Assembly (NCBI RefSeq): GCF_000775615.1
Contig: NZ_AVPG01000007.1
Coordinates: 55,529-119,528, forward strand
Direction of reading: 5' to 3'
DNA length: 64,000 bases
Source of the DNA: Pontibacillus litoralis JSM 072002
Lineage (GTDB): Bacteria; Bacillota; Bacilli; Bacillales; BH030062
Part shown: piece by piece, positions 18,247 to 27,032 of the stretch
Position numbering within the stretch: the first letter of the stretch is position 1
Layout: the number at the start of each line of letters is the position of its first letter
The notes under the pieces: model-generated
The model's input: the letters and a program-made list of their open reading frames with translations, nothing else
Told to the model about the DNA's origin: nothing
Databases searched by the model: none
Made by a program: the position numbers and the translations under genes

Positions 18247-18968
18247 TTGAACTTGTGCAAATTGAAAAGTATTATAAACGTAAGCAAGTGCTAGCGATTC
18301 CTTCTTTTTCGATAGAAAGTGGTGCGGCATATGGGATTTTGGGTCCGAATGGAGCAGGAAAATCGACGTTACTTAAATTAATTGCCTCTATCGAGAAACC
18401 GACAAAAGGTACACTTTACTTTAATGGTCAGCCTTATCGTCACGTGTTGAAACAGGTGAGACAGTCGATTGGGTACATTCCTCAAGATATCGCATTGTAT
18501 CCAGAATTAACTGTTACGCAGCAAATGGATTTTTGGTTGCGTCTATCATGGAAACAGGCCGATCAAAATTTTTTGAAGAAAATGAAACGAACCCTCCGAC
18601 TTGATGAAGTAGCACATAAACGGTTGAATGAGTTATCAGGTGGTTGGCAGCGTAAATTAAATTTATGTATTGGAATGATTCACAATCCTAATATATGCCT
18701 ATTTGACGAACCAACTGTTGGAGTAGACATTGCTGCAAAAGAAGATATTATAGAGTGGTTATCCACGCTACATAACGAAGGGAAAACACTTTTATATATT
18801 AGTCATGACCGATATGAGTTAGAGAGGTTAAGTGATCATTATGTTGTCATGGCAAATGGTACGATGTTGTTCCATGGCGATAAGTCACTACTACAACGTA
18901 ACAAGGATACAATTTTACAACATGATAGTTCCCATCAAGAGTTAACTAAAATTCTTTCTCATTTATAA
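18243..18968 (+). CDS. ABC transporter ATP-binding protein
   Basis: 241 residues, complete ATPase: Walker A GPNGAGKST, Q-loop in YIPQDIALYPELT, signature LSGGWQRKL, Walker B ICLFDEPTVGVD and H-loop YISHD. It powers the two ABC-2 permeases. The signature has W where many have Q or M. Last gene of the operon; a TetR regulator gene lies convergent downstream and is the likely repressor, by position only. Confidence 0.92.
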   Translation: MIELVQIEKYYKRKQVLAIPSFSIESGAAYGILGPNGAGKSTLLKLIASIEKPTKGTLYFNGQPYRHVLKQVRQSIGYIPQDIALYPELTVTQQMDFWLRLSWKQADQNFLKKMKRTLRLDEVAHKRLNELSGGWQRKLNLCIGMIHNPNICLFDEPTVGVDIAAKEDIIEWLSTLHNEGKTLLYISHDRYELERLSDHYVVMANGTMLFHGDKSLLQRNKDTILQHDSSHQELTKILSHL

Positions 18969-18971
18969 ATA

Positions 18972-18999
18972 AGTCGCTTGCCCATTTAGGCAAGCGACT
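18972..18999. terminator. Hairpin after the ABC exporter operon
   Basis: An 11-bp perfect stem (AGTCGCTTGCC/GGCAAGCGACT, 6-base loop). No T run follows on the plus strand; the T-rich side is on the minus strand. Confidence 0.5.
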
Positions 19000-19078
19000 A
19001 GTAGTAGGAGAACGTTTTCATACTTCGATTCCGTATAATAAGCAATTGCTTATCAGCTAGAACCTTTGTAGTAAGAAA

Positions 19079-19112
19079 AAGCGCATCTCTCTCTTTAATA
19101 GAGAGTACGCTT
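19079..19112 (-). terminator. Terminator for the TetR gene
   Basis: On the minus strand, AAGCG...CTCTCT pairs with AGAGAG...CGCTT and is followed by GCTTTTTC. It lies 48 bases past the TetR stop. Confidence 0.6.
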
Positions 19113-19159
19113 ATTATAAACGTCCTTTGCGTGGGACATGTGTGGTATGTTATGGGAGG

Positions 19160-19756
19160 TTAGTCAGTACCTGCTATACCGTAAAAGAATAAGTGCATTA
19201 CTTGCTCGTAAAAATGCTGCAATTGTTCATGGTCATAGGACTCGTTCAAATGGCGTAACGATGCTTCACTGTACATGTTAATGTAGAACATGAGCGTGTC
19301 TACCGTAATATCATCTCGAATGAATCCTTCAGCTTTTCCTTGCTTTAAAAACTCCGTAAAAAAAGGCTTGCTATACGTTTCATTAAACTGTTCCATAAAT
19401 GCATGAATTTCAGGCTGATCGAACATGACGGATCGAATGAATTCTATATGAAAGTGCTGCATATCTTCCTGTTTTAAAGACATGAGCATTTGAATTTTTT
19501 TATCAAAGACAATCGTTTTGTCATATAAAATGGATTCCATTTCATCCAATTGTTGAAAAGCATAATGCTTGATGGAGTCAATTAATAATTGTTGCTTACT
19601 TCCGAAATAATTATAAATAGTAACTTGAGACACTTCAGCATGTTTTGCGATTTGCTGTATACTTACTTTTTGCAATCCATGTTCAGAGAAAAGGCGAAAA
19701 GAAGTATCAAGTATGTTCTTTTTTTTCATTTCTGTTCTTTTTGCAAATCCATTCAT
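19160..19756 (-). CDS. TetR/AcrR family transcriptional regulator
   Basis: 198 residues from ATG 19756, which sits behind AGAGGTGG; that RBS overlaps an alternative GTG at 19765. N-terminal helix-turn-helix: ILDTSFRLFSEHGLQKVSIQQIAKHAEVSQVTIYNYFGSKQQLL (about residues 14-58), followed by a helical ligand-binding domain. Convergent with the ABC exporter operon, which it may regulate, but no operator was identified. The ligand is unknown. Confidence 0.87.
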   Translation of the reverse strand: MNGFAKRTEMKKKNILDTSFRLFSEHGLQKVSIQQIAKHAEVSQVTIYNYFGSKQQLLIDSIKHYAFQQLDEMESILYDKTIVFDKKIQMLMSLKQEDMQHFHIEFIRSVMFDQPEIHAFMEQFNETYSKPFFTEFLKQGKAEGFIRDDITVDTLMFYINMYSEASLRHLNESYDHEQLQHFYEQVMHLFFYGIAGTD

Positions 19757-19840
19757 TAATTCCACCTCTTACCTCACATCATACCTTTAGTTTTGAAGTA
19801 AAGCAAACGTTTTAGTACAAAATTATGCCAGTTAAATATT

Positions 19841-19910
19841 AAAAAGGAATAGCGCTAGGTGCTTCCCCCAAAAAGTCTTTGGTGGTTCCCCTAATGCTAT
19901 CCCTTTTATT
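19841..19910. terminator. Long imperfect bidirectional hairpin
   Basis: AAAAAGGAATAGCGCTAGG pairs with CCCCTAATGCTATCCCTTTT with a few mismatches. It serves the minus-strand small gene at 19909. Confidence 0.65.
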
Positions 19911-20169
19911 ACGTAAACGATTCCTGTTGTTCTAAAGATCTGTGTGGTGGTAAGTGCGTCATTGCGTGGTCAATATATTGCAGTAATTGTTGGTGCGATG
20001 CAATTACCTTGTCATCTTCTCTAGCGTAATGATACGCATGTAAAAACATTTCAATTCGTTTAGACAATACATCATCTTCCGTTCGTACCATTAATACGAG
20101 CAAATCATCCCATTGCCCCCACAATGTAAAATACAATGCCTTATCGTAATCAGCAATATAAATCGACAT
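19909..20169 (-). CDS. YhdB-like small protein
   Basis: 86 residues, soluble, no signal peptide. The pattern DYDKALYFTLWGQWDDLLVLMVRTEDDVLSKRIEMFLHAYHYA resembles the YhdB family of Bacillus, whose function is not known. ATG 20169 has AAAGGGGC upstream. The C-terminal stop lies at the edge of the hairpin that ends the transcript. Family call from memory. Confidence 0.65.
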   Translation of the reverse strand: MSIYIADYDKALYFTLWGQWDDLLVLMVRTEDDVLSKRIEMFLHAYHYAREDDKVIASHQQLLQYIDHAMTHLPPHRSLEQQESFT

Positions 20170-20334
20170 TTTTTTGCCCCTTTCATAAAGGGTTGTTTGT
20201 AGTGTGACCTACTAACAGGAAGAGCACGCTATAATAATGTTGGTGTACTTGTTAAAGTATGGCGACAACAGGAAAAAGTGCTTGTCATATTCCACTTTTG
20301 CCTCACGCATGATACATGTATAGGAGGGATTTCA

Positions 20335-20481
20335 TTGACAAGTAAAAATGGAAGTAAAGGTAGTCGCAACCAAAGCACTCAACAATTTACCGGTGAAATA
20401 ACAGGCGATACAAACAAAGGCAAGGCATATCGCTCGAAAAAAGGGAGTAAATCACAACTGAAAAATCCACAAAATCATTAA
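20335..20481 (+). CDS. Small basic hydrophilic protein (48 residues), unknown
   Basis: TTG start at 20335 behind AGGAGGGA, ending at TAA 20479-20481 and followed at once by a terminator. The product is rich in Lys, Gly, Ser, Asn and Gln and almost free of hydrophobic residues (TSKNGSKGSRNQSTQQF at the start), a composition like the minor small acid-soluble spore proteins, but I do not recognise a specific family. The tidy RBS-ORF-terminator arrangement supports it being real. It lies just before a gene with a sigma-G promoter; spore localisation is a guess. Confidence 0.6.
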   Translation: MTSKNGSKGSRNQSTQQFTGEITGDTNKGKAYRSKKGSKSQLKNPQNH

Positions 20482-20493
20482 GGGGATTTTTTT
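20461..20493 (+). terminator. Terminator after the 48-residue gene
   Basis: AAAAATCC pairs with GGATTTTT across a 15-base loop, with further T residues. The stem starts within the gene's last codons. Confidence 0.65.
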
Positions 20494-20495
20494 AA

Positions 20496-20524
20496 GCATA
20501 AAGTAAAGGATGCTAAACATACTA
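20496..20524 (+). promoter_or_regulatory. Candidate sigma-G promoter for the YhcN/YlaJ-type gene
   Basis: GCATA, 17 bases, CATACTA: a full match to gHATR-N17-CATWHTA, 38 bases before the ATG at 20563. Expected for a forespore lipoprotein. Confidence 0.7.
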
Positions 20525-20562
20525 AGAGCATAGATAAAAAATTGCTTTTAGGAGGAATGAAC

Positions 20563-21144
20563 ATGAATTTAAAAATATTAGGTGTAACAGCACTTTCCGC
20601 GTTTATGCTATTTGGATGTAATACAGACAATAACAACAAAGAAGAAGCGGGAATGAACAACAGCTATGAAAATCAAAACAATGATTATTCGCCAGAGGAT
20701 GATGGATTTAACAATGTAAATTATGACCGTCCAAATGGTGGACTAGATGGACAAGACTATAATGAAGAGAACATTGGCAATGAAGATACGTATAGAGATA
20801 ATAATCGCAATGAATATACGGTAGCACGTAAAATTGCTGATCAAGTTTCCGATAAGGTTGAGGATGTAGATAGAGCCTACGTTTTAAAAACAGAAAATAA
20901 TGCGTATGTAGCGGTAACATTAGACAATGGGGAGAACCGTTTAAATGATCCGCTAAAAAAAGAAGTAGCAAAAGTTGTAAAGAAAACGGACAATGATGTG
21001 GATAACGTGTATGTATCTGCTAATGAGAAGTTTTTTGATATGACGAATGATTACGCACAAGATGTACGTAACGGAAAGCCGGTAGAAGGGTTCTTTGAAG
21101 AATTTGGCCAAATGATAAATCGCATTTTTCCAGAAGCAAAGTAA
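20563..21144 (+). CDS. YhcN/YlaJ family sporulation lipoprotein
   Basis: 193 residues from ATG 20563 (behind GGAGGAATGAAC; the earlier ATG 20557 is too close to the RBS). The signal peptide ends in MLFGC, lipidation at C19. A low-complexity Asn/Asp/Glu-rich stretch (residues 20-85) leads into the YhcN/YlaJ domain with ADQVSDKVEDVDRAYVLKTENNAYVAVTL. Proteins of this family are in the spore inner membrane and contribute to outgrowth. Strong terminator follows. Confidence 0.87.
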   Translation: MNLKILGVTALSAFMLFGCNTDNNNKEEAGMNNSYENQNNDYSPEDDGFNNVNYDRPNGGLDGQDYNEENIGNEDTYRDNNRNEYTVARKIADQVSDKVEDVDRAYVLKTENNAYVAVTLDNGENRLNDPLKKEVAKVVKKTDNDVDNVYVSANEKFFDMTNDYAQDVRNGKPVEGFFEEFGQMINRIFPEAK

Positions 21145-21170
21145 ATAAATATGTTCCCTGTGTAATATTA

Positions 21171-21220
21171 ACTGTGTAAGTAGGAAATGCGTACAATTTC
21201 TTACTTACACAGTTTTTTAT
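21171..21220 (+). terminator. Terminator after the YhcN/YlaJ-type gene
   Basis: An 18-bp stem with one G-U pair (ACTGTGTAAGTAGGAAAT with ATTTCTTACTTACACAGT), then six T. The following 190 bases hold nothing I recognise. Confidence 0.85.
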
Positions 21221-21408
21221 TTGGAAGAATATAAAATATAAAGTTAAAGACCTGCGGTAATATGTTAACTGAAAGAGACGAATGGTAAACCGTTAAAGGA
21301 AAAAATAACTACCCTTCTATTAAGAAAATTGATTCCTATTTAGCGACTAGAGGAAACCCATTAGAGAGCTTCAGGAACTGAGCTGAAAGATAACTTTTGT
21401 CCCCATGC

Positions 21409-22095
21409 TTATGCTTCAGAGCGGGGGGATTGTTCATATAACATCACTTCCAATGCATCGTCATTTTCTAAACAATAAGCGAAAAAAATATCATGAATGT
21501 TATTGAATCCCCGCTCGTGTAACATTTCTTCTAACCACGTTACTTCTTTGTTTATTAATTGCAGGTTTCTCTTCTGAATAACACCTTCTACAATAACAGC
21601 AATCGGGATGCCTTCATAATCTTTCTCCAAGTGCAAATCGGCAGGTGTAACTGCTGCATATTCACGCTTTGGTATGACGCTCACATCTCCATTTGGTTCT
21701 AAAAAAGCATATTCAATGGATGCAACGTGAGCGTGACCAGACGTTCTTAAAACGGAAAGAAGTTCACTAAGCGAGAAATGTGACTTCCTTAAATTATTCG
21801 GCAGTATTTTTCCGTGACGAACGAGTACAGTTGGTTCTCCTATAATCCAGTGCTTGATTCGATTGTTTAAGGTAAGTTTTGAAATGAATAAATGCGTTAC
21901 ACCAATCCCTATTATACCGATAAAACTTTGCCAATATGTCTCAATCTTTATTGGTTGAAACGCAACGTAAGCTAAGAAGAACAATGCAGCAAAATCATGA
22001 GGTGTAAGTTGTGCTAAAGCAGATTTCCCTAGTAAGCGAATGACAATGATGTACAAAACGAATACGAGCAACAAAAGCGGAAGGAAGGTTAACAT
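21409..22095 (-). CDS. DUF421 (YetF/YdfR family) membrane protein
   Basis: 228 residues. Three N-terminal membrane helices, then a cytosolic domain with the family motifs VIRLLGKSALAQLTPHDF (after the first helix), EPTVLVRHGKILPNNLRK and LLSVLRTSGHAHVASIEYAFLEPNGDVSVIPK. Members in Bacillus such as YetF and YdfS act in spore resistance to wet heat via complexes with small YdfR-like partners, and others lie in the vegetative membrane. AAAGGAGATATTGCT precedes the ATG. It stands alone. Confidence 0.88.
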   Translation of the reverse strand: MLTFLPLLLLVFVLYIIVIRLLGKSALAQLTPHDFAALFFLAYVAFQPIKIETYWQSFIGIIGIGVTHLFISKLTLNNRIKHWIIGEPTVLVRHGKILPNNLRKSHFSLSELLSVLRTSGHAHVASIEYAFLEPNGDVSVIPKREYAAVTPADLHLEKDYEGIPIAVIVEGVIQKRNLQLINKEVTWLEEMLHERGFNNIHDIFFAYCLENDDALEVMLYEQSPRSEA

Positions 22096-22161
22096 AGCAA
22101 TATCTCCTTTCTTCTGTAGTGTTCGTTGTTCAAATAAGATTATACGAGTATTACCTTCAAG

Positions 22162-22189
22162 TCATTCTCGAATGCTTCTTTCATACACT
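22162..22189 (+). promoter_or_regulatory. Candidate sigma-E promoter for spoVR
   Basis: TCATTCT, 13 bases, CATACACT. The -10 is a full match to CATACAMT and the -35 fits 5 of 7 of kmATATT; spoVR is a mother-cell sigma-E gene in B. subtilis. Confidence 0.65.
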
Positions 22190-22221
22190 AATAGTAAGAC
22201 AGGTACGAAAGGGAGATGAAC

Positions 22222-23634
22222 GTGAATACACAGGATCATAAAGAATTGCAGCGTGCGATACAAGAGATTACAGAGATAGCAGAAGGATTTGGTTTAGACT
22301 TTTATCCTATGCGTTATGAAATTTGTCCTGCGGATATTATTTATACATTTGGTGCATATGGAATGCCAACGCGTTTTTCCCATTGGAGCTTTGGGAAGCA
22401 ATATCACAAAATGAAACTACACTACGATTTAGGCTTAAGTAAAATATATGAACTCGTTATTAACAGTGATCCTTGTTATGCTTTCTTATTAAATAATAAC
22501 AGTCTGATTCAAAATAAACTCATCGTTGCCCACGTCCTTGCTCATTGCGATTTCTTTAAAAACAATGCTCGTTTCGCCAACACAAACCGTGATATGGTCG
22601 AGAAAATGGCCTCTACCGCAGATAGAATAGCTTATTACGAAAAAGTACATGGACGTAAAACAGTAGAGGAATTTATTGATGCTGTCCTCGCCATTCAAGA
22701 ACATATTGATCCGTCTTTGCTACGACCGAAACTCGCGTGGACATTAGAAGATTTAGAAGAAGAGGAAGAAGACAAACCTCTTCCAAGTCCGTATGATGAT
22801 ATTTGGCAAATTGGCGAAGAAAAGCCAAAGAAGGAGACAAAAAAGAAAAAAAAATTCCCACCACAACCGGAGAAGGATGTCGTTCTCTTTATTGAAGAAT
22901 ATAGTCGTGAGTTAGAGGATTGGCAACGGGATATTATGACGATGATGCGCGAGGAAATGTTGTATTTTTGGCCTCAGCTAGAAACGAAAGTGATGAATGA
23001 AGGATGGGCTTCTTATTGGCACGCGCGTATCTTACGTGAATTAGATTTGACAAGTGGAGAAGCGATTGAATTTTCAAAATTGAATGCAGGAGTTGTGCAA
23101 CCGTCCAAAACACAAATAAATCCATATTATTTAGGGGTGAAATTATTTGAAGATATAGAAGAACGATACAACAATCCAACTGAAGAAATGAGGAGATATG
23201 GTATTAAAAAAGGGTCTGGTCGGGAGAAAATATTTGAAGTGAGGGAAGTGGAGTCAGATACTTCTTTTATTCGTAATTATTTAACGAAAGAATTATGTGC
23301 CCGGGAGGATATGTATTTGTTTCAAAAGCAAGGAAGGGATTATAAAATAACAGATAAAGATTATGAAGCGGTTCGTGACCAGCTCGTGACGATGCGGGTG
23401 AACGGAGGTTTTCCTTATATTACAGTGCAAGATGGAGATTATTTGAAAAATGGCGAGTTATATTTGAAACATCATTACGAAGATGTAGAACTAGATGTCG
23501 ATTATTTAGAAAAAACCTTTCCATACTTGTATCAACTTTGGGGAAGAACCGTTCATATGGAAACATTTATTGAAGAGCGAAGTGTATTATTTTCCTATGA
23601 AGGGAAGAAGGTGAATCGGAAGTTTATCTCCTGA
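22222..23634 (+). CDS. spoVR: SpoVR family protein (spore cortex formation)
   Basis: 470 residues, the usual length. I choose GTG 22222 because GGGAG at 22211-22215 directly abuts the ATG at 22216 and leaves no spacing for it. Family sequence is clear throughout: [85 protein letters not shown]. SpoVR is needed for normal spore cortex in B. subtilis and is partnered by YhbH/YeaH and the kinase PrkA; neither partner is in this window. Lone gene under a sigma-E-like promoter. Confidence 0.95.
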   Translation: MNTQDHKELQRAIQEITEIAEGFGLDFYPMRYEICPADIIYTFGAYGMPTRFSHWSFGKQYHKMKLHYDLGLSKIYELVINSDPCYAFLLNNNSLIQNKLIVAHVLAHCDFFKNNARFANTNRDMVEKMASTADRIAYYEKVHGRKTVEEFIDAVLAIQEHIDPSLLRPKLAWTLEDLEEEEEDKPLPSPYDDIWQIGEEKPKKETKKKKKFPPQPEKDVVLFIEEYSRELEDWQRDIMTMMREEMLYFWPQLETKVMNEGWASYWHARILRELDLTSGEAIEFSKLNAGVVQPSKTQINPYYLGVKLFEDIEERYNNPTEEMRRYGIKKGSGREKIFEVREVESDTSFIRNYLTKELCAREDMYLFQKQGRDYKITDKDYEAVRDQLVTMRVNGGFPYITVQDGDYLKNGELYLKHHYEDVELDVDYLEKTFPYLYQLWGRTVHMETFIEERSVLFSYEGKKVNRKFIS

Positions 23635-23741
23635 GTGTGTTTGTAGCAAGACGATTTCCTTTAATCCTCTAAGTATTAGGCATAAGAATGGGTATGTTTC
23701 ATATCGTGTATAGAATATATAATAAAATAGGAGGAGTTGAA

Positions 23742-24245
23742 ATGCTGAAAGAAGAAGTTCAACAGTTGATTAATCACTTGATTCAAATCGAACATGTTTC
23801 AACAACCTTATATTTAGCTATGTCAGCTTATATGGATCGCAAAAATTATACAGGGATGGCAAAGTGGTTACGGTTACAATCAGAAGAAGAGCGTGAGCAC
23901 ATGTTGATGTTAATCCGTTATTTATCAGGAAAAGATGGTGTAGTGGAAATTAGTGAAATGTCGAATCAACCAACCGACTTTGGCACTCCACTAGAAACAT
24001 TTCAAAAGGTTTTGGAACATGAACAATTTGTTACCAATGCCTATCGAAAAGCTTACGACTATGTCAAGCAAGTGGATCCTCAAACCGTAGTTATTGTCGA
24101 AGACTTTCTAAGAGAACAAATAGATGAAGAGGCTCAGTCCCTAACTATTGTCGAACGGTTGAAATTAGCTGGAAATAGTCCTTCTGCCTTATTACTTATT
24201 GACCAAGAACTAGGACAAAGGCAAAATGGCACTGCAGTAATATAG
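23742..24245 (+). CDS. Ferritin (non-haem iron storage)
   Basis: 167 residues from ATG 23742, behind GGAGGAG; an upstream in-frame ATG at 23688 has no RBS. Ferroxidase ligands are visible: E17 (QIEHVST), Y24, E49/E50 and H53 (SEEEREHM), E94 and the EQIDEEAQS segment near residue 125. Four-helix bundle length is normal for bacterial FtnA-type ferritin. It stores iron as ferric mineral in a 24-mer. No Fur box was recognised. Confidence 0.92.
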   Translation: MLKEEVQQLINHLIQIEHVSTTLYLAMSAYMDRKNYTGMAKWLRLQSEEEREHMLMLIRYLSGKDGVVEISEMSNQPTDFGTPLETFQKVLEHEQFVTNAYRKAYDYVKQVDPQTVVIVEDFLREQIDEEAQSLTIVERLKLAGNSPSALLLIDQELGQRQNGTAVI

Positions 24246-24267
24246 ATACACAAAGTACTTGTCAAAT

Positions 24268-24306
24268 AAAAAAAGCTATGAAGACAGGTTTTGCTGTCTT
24301 CATAGC
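24268..24306. terminator. Terminator between ferritin and bdhA genes
   Basis: A 14-bp perfect stem (AGCTATGAAGACAG/CTGTCTTCATAGCT, 6-base loop). On the minus strand it is followed by a run of T, so it is strongest for bdhA. Confidence 0.8.
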
Positions 24307-24312
24307 TACTAT

Positions 24313-25365
24313 TTATGATTTTTGAATATCAATTAGAATTTTAGCTTGGCTCTTATCATGAGTGAGCAGTTCCATTCCATCTTCAACAATATTCTCTAAT
24401 TTAATCTTCTTTGTAACTACTTTTTCTATATCAAGTTTTCCAGCTGCTACTAAGCTAATGACTTCTGGATAGATGTGGCGATAGCCAAGAACAGATGTTA
24501 AATAAGCTTCTTTCAACGTCAGTTGCATCATATCTATTTTGATTGGTTCAGGAATGATTGATACAACCATAACTTCGCCTTGTTTTCTAATTACGGAAAG
24601 GGCATTTGCTAATGTTGCTTCGACACCCGCAACTTCATATGCTACATCAACGCCGCCTGGAGCTTGAGAAAGTATTGTTTTTATAGCATCTTCTTCCATA
24701 GCGTTAATTGTACGAGTGGCGCCTACTTCTTTCGCTTTTTGTAATCTCTCTGAAGAAACATCTATTGCATAAATTTCGGAAGCACCTGCCGCTTGTGCAG
24801 CAATAATGGTTAATAGTCCAATTGGTCCTACACCAAAGACAGCTACTTTGTTTCCAATTTTCATGTTACTTTGTTTAACTGCATGAAAAGCAACAGCTGC
24901 TGGTTCAATTAAAGCCCCTTGTTCAAGAGAAAGGTTATCAGGTAACTTGTGCACAAAATGGGGTTCTACAGTAACGTATTCAGCGAAACCACCGTTGTCA
25001 TGTAAGCCGATAAACCCAGAATTATCACACAGATTATAATTGTTATTCTTACAGTGTTCGCATTCACCACAATATATAAGTGGTTCGATAGCGACACGAT
25101 CACCTACAGATACGTTGTCAACACCTTCTCCAACTTCCGTTATTACACCAGAAAATTCATGACCCATTGTAAGCGGTGCCATTACTCCAGTAACTGGATG
25201 AGGCGTACCTTGTTGGATGACATCTGCACCGTGATAAGCGTGCAAATCACTACCACAAATCCCGGCAAAGGCAACTTTTACTTTTACTTTTCCTGGTTGA
25301 ATGACTGGTTCTTCTACATTTTCTACGCGAAGATCATTTTTTCCATACCATACAGCTGCTTTCAT
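24313..25365 (-). CDS. bdhA: (R,R)-butanediol dehydrogenase, zinc-dependent MDR family
   Basis: 350 residues. Catalytic zinc ligands C37 (GICGSD), H69 and E70 (MGHEFSG); structural zinc cysteines C99, C102, C105 and C113; Rossmann loop FGVGPIG near residue 180. It interconverts acetoin and 2,3-butanediol with NAD, a fermentation end step. Sequence blocks match B. subtilis BdhA (346 residues). AAAGGGGATGTAAAAT precedes the ATG. Divergent from a LysR-type gene, 126 bases away, which may control it. Confidence 0.88.
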   Translation of the reverse strand: MKAAVWYGKNDLRVENVEEPVIQPGKVKVKVAFAGICGSDLHAYHGADVIQQGTPHPVTGVMAPLTMGHEFSGVITEVGEGVDNVSVGDRVAIEPLIYCGECEHCKNNNYNLCDNSGFIGLHDNGGFAEYVTVEPHFVHKLPDNLSLEQGALIEPAAVAFHAVKQSNMKIGNKVAVFGVGPIGLLTIIAAQAAGASEIYAIDVSSERLQKAKEVGATRTINAMEEDAIKTILSQAPGGVDVAYEVAGVEATLANALSVIRKQGEVMVVSIIPEPIKIDMMQLTLKEAYLTSVLGYRHIYPEVISLVAAGKLDIEKVVTKKIKLENIVEDGMELLTHDKSQAKILIDIQKS

Positions 25366-25415
25366 ATTTTACATCCCCTTTTAAATATCTAAATAATAAT
25401 CTTATAATTTTATTA

Positions 25416-25430
25416 TAATGGTACCATATG
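25416..25430. promoter_or_regulatory. Possible operator between bdhA and the LysR-type gene
   Basis: The palindrome ATGGTACCAT lies in the AT-rich divergent intergenic region next to TATAAT-like sequence read towards bdhA. No protein-specific match; a candidate from position and symmetry only. Confidence 0.3.
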
Positions 25431-25491
25431 ATTAAATAAAATTAATGATAGTTATATATACTTAACTGTAACTTATGGAAAGGTGACCTTT

Positions 25492-26403
25492 ATGAACATT
25501 GAACAACTTGAATATATCGTAGAAGTAGCGAAGTGTCAGTCTGTATCTAAAGCGGCGGAGTCACTGCACATTACTCAATCAGGTGTAAGCTTGTCTATTA
25601 CGGCATTGGAAAAAGATTTAGGGATAAAAATATTTACTCGTTCAAGGCTAGGGGCTATTCCTACTGAAGAAGGTAAAGTAATAATAAATAAATCGATAAA
25701 AGCCTTAGAGGCGATACAAGATATTAAGAAAGAAGCGTACTTTTATAGTAATTCTATGTCTGGCTCATTACGTTTTGAAGCAATACCTGGTCTCATGTCT
25801 CCTATGGTAAAAACGTTTTCCTTTTTGAAGAAAAAATACCCAAATCTTAATATAGAAATTTCAGAAAAAGGTTCAAGTGAAATAGTGGAAAATTTTAAAG
25901 CGAATAAAATTGATGCGGGGTTCGTAGCTTTAAATCAAGAGATGTTACAAGATAAAGTAGGGTCGGATTTTGAACCATTCGTAACGGGAAAAATGGTTGC
26001 TTGTGTTGGAAAAACTTCTCCTTTAGCACAGCGGAGTCGAATTCATCCTGAAGAAATACGAAATGAATCGTTAGTTTTATATAAAGATGATTCGGTTGAG
26101 TGGTTTGTGGAAGACTTTAGCGCTAAATTTGGTTCCGTTCAAGTGTTGTATAAAACGAATAACATCCACGCAATTGAAAGTGCTTTAAGAGAGGGAGGGG
26201 CTATGACAATTGGCCATGATTATTCTTTTCTCAATCATCCTAGTGTTATAAGTGGGGATTTAGTAACGCTTGATTTAGCGCCATACCCACAACAAATCGT
26301 CTACTTCGGTTGGTTAAAGAAACCAAATGAGCAAATGCACATGATTTCTAAACAAATTATTCAATTGTTTAAGCAAGCATTAACAGGAACGGATTTATTG
26401 TGA
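25492..26403 (+). CDS. LysR-type transcriptional regulator
   Basis: 303 residues from ATG 25492; the upstream GTG at 25483 overlaps the RBS GGAAAGGTGA. N-terminal winged helix-turn-helix (MNIEQLEYIVEVAKCQSVSKAAESLHITQSGVSLSITALE, residues 1-40) and a periplasmic-binding-like effector domain (from about residue 90). The divergent arrangement with bdhA is typical of a LysR regulator and its target, but acetoin/butanediol control is an inference. Confidence 0.9.
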   Translation: MNIEQLEYIVEVAKCQSVSKAAESLHITQSGVSLSITALEKDLGIKIFTRSRLGAIPTEEGKVIINKSIKALEAIQDIKKEAYFYSNSMSGSLRFEAIPGLMSPMVKTFSFLKKKYPNLNIEISEKGSSEIVENFKANKIDAGFVALNQEMLQDKVGSDFEPFVTGKMVACVGKTSPLAQRSRIHPEEIRNESLVLYKDDSVEWFVEDFSAKFGSVQVLYKTNNIHAIESALREGGAMTIGHDYSFLNHPSVISGDLVTLDLAPYPQQIVYFGWLKKPNEQMHMISKQIIQLFKQALTGTDLL

Positions 26404-26488
26404 TATGTATTTCGGTATACTGAGTCAATATGATACCCATGTAAGATGAAGTTATTATAGTATATATAAAGAGAGGGGAGATGAAATA

Positions 26489-26911
26489 ATGAGTAAACAA
26501 TCCTTTGAGCACCACAGCCGCTATCACCCTTTACAGCATTTCATTTGGTTGCCGCTTAGTTTCATTACGATTATTACGGCTATCGTATATGTTGTTCGGG
26601 AGGGTTTTTCATTAGGTGTATTCATCATGTTCATGCTGATTATGATTAGCATTATTGCTGGCATGTTAGCGAGGTTGAATGCATTAAAGCTGCAAGATCG
26701 TCTGATTCGGTTAGAGGAACAATTTCGCTATTATACGCTAACCAATAAGCGGATAGATTCACGCTTGACGATACCGCAATTAATAGCGCTAAGGTTCGCC
26801 TCAGATGAGGAGTTTCCAGCTTTGGCAGAGAAAGCAGCTAATGAAGCAATGAAACCAGATGAAATTAAAAAAGCGATTCAAGATTGGCGTGCAGATGAAC
26901 ACAGAGTGTAA
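26489..26911 (+). CDS. DUF6526-like small membrane protein
   Basis: 140 residues. Two membrane helices (about residues 20-38 and 43-62) and a conserved cytosolic tail with LNALKLQDRLIRLEEQFRYYTLTNKRIDSRLTIPQLIALRFASDEEF. I associate this pattern with DUF6526 of Bacillus. RBS GAGGGGAG, ATG 26489. No function known. Lone gene between bdhA-LysR and sppA. Confidence 0.7.
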   Translation: MSKQSFEHHSRYHPLQHFIWLPLSFITIITAIVYVVREGFSLGVFIMFMLIMISIIAGMLARLNALKLQDRLIRLEEQFRYYTLTNKRIDSRLTIPQLIALRFASDEEFPALAEKAANEAMKPDEIKKAIQDWRADEHRV

Positions 26912-26993
26912 GCAGTGAATAAGCATCCCTTTCGGTTTGTGTTAGAGAGGGGATTTAAGTGCACCTATGTTTGTATTTAGTGAAATAGTAAAT

Positions 26994-27032
26994 AGGAAAG
27001 CAGGACCTACTCTAAGTAAGTCCTGCTTTCCT
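26994..27032. terminator. Bidirectional terminator, DUF6526-like gene and yteJ
   Basis: A 13-bp perfect stem (AGGAAAGCAGGAC/GTCCTGCTTTCCT) with a 13-base loop, reaching the stop codon of the minus-strand gene. Confidence 0.65.

Noticed and set aside
19018..19078. Possible regulatory palindrome near AAGCAATTGCTTAT after the ABC operon
   Set aside because: Short AT-rich symmetry in a convergent intergenic region; no promoter nearby, so no basis for an operator call.
18972..19112. CRISPR-like repeat spacing between the hairpins at 18972 and 19079
   Set aside because: The two hairpins differ in sequence and there is no repeated unit; no CRISPR array is present in the window.
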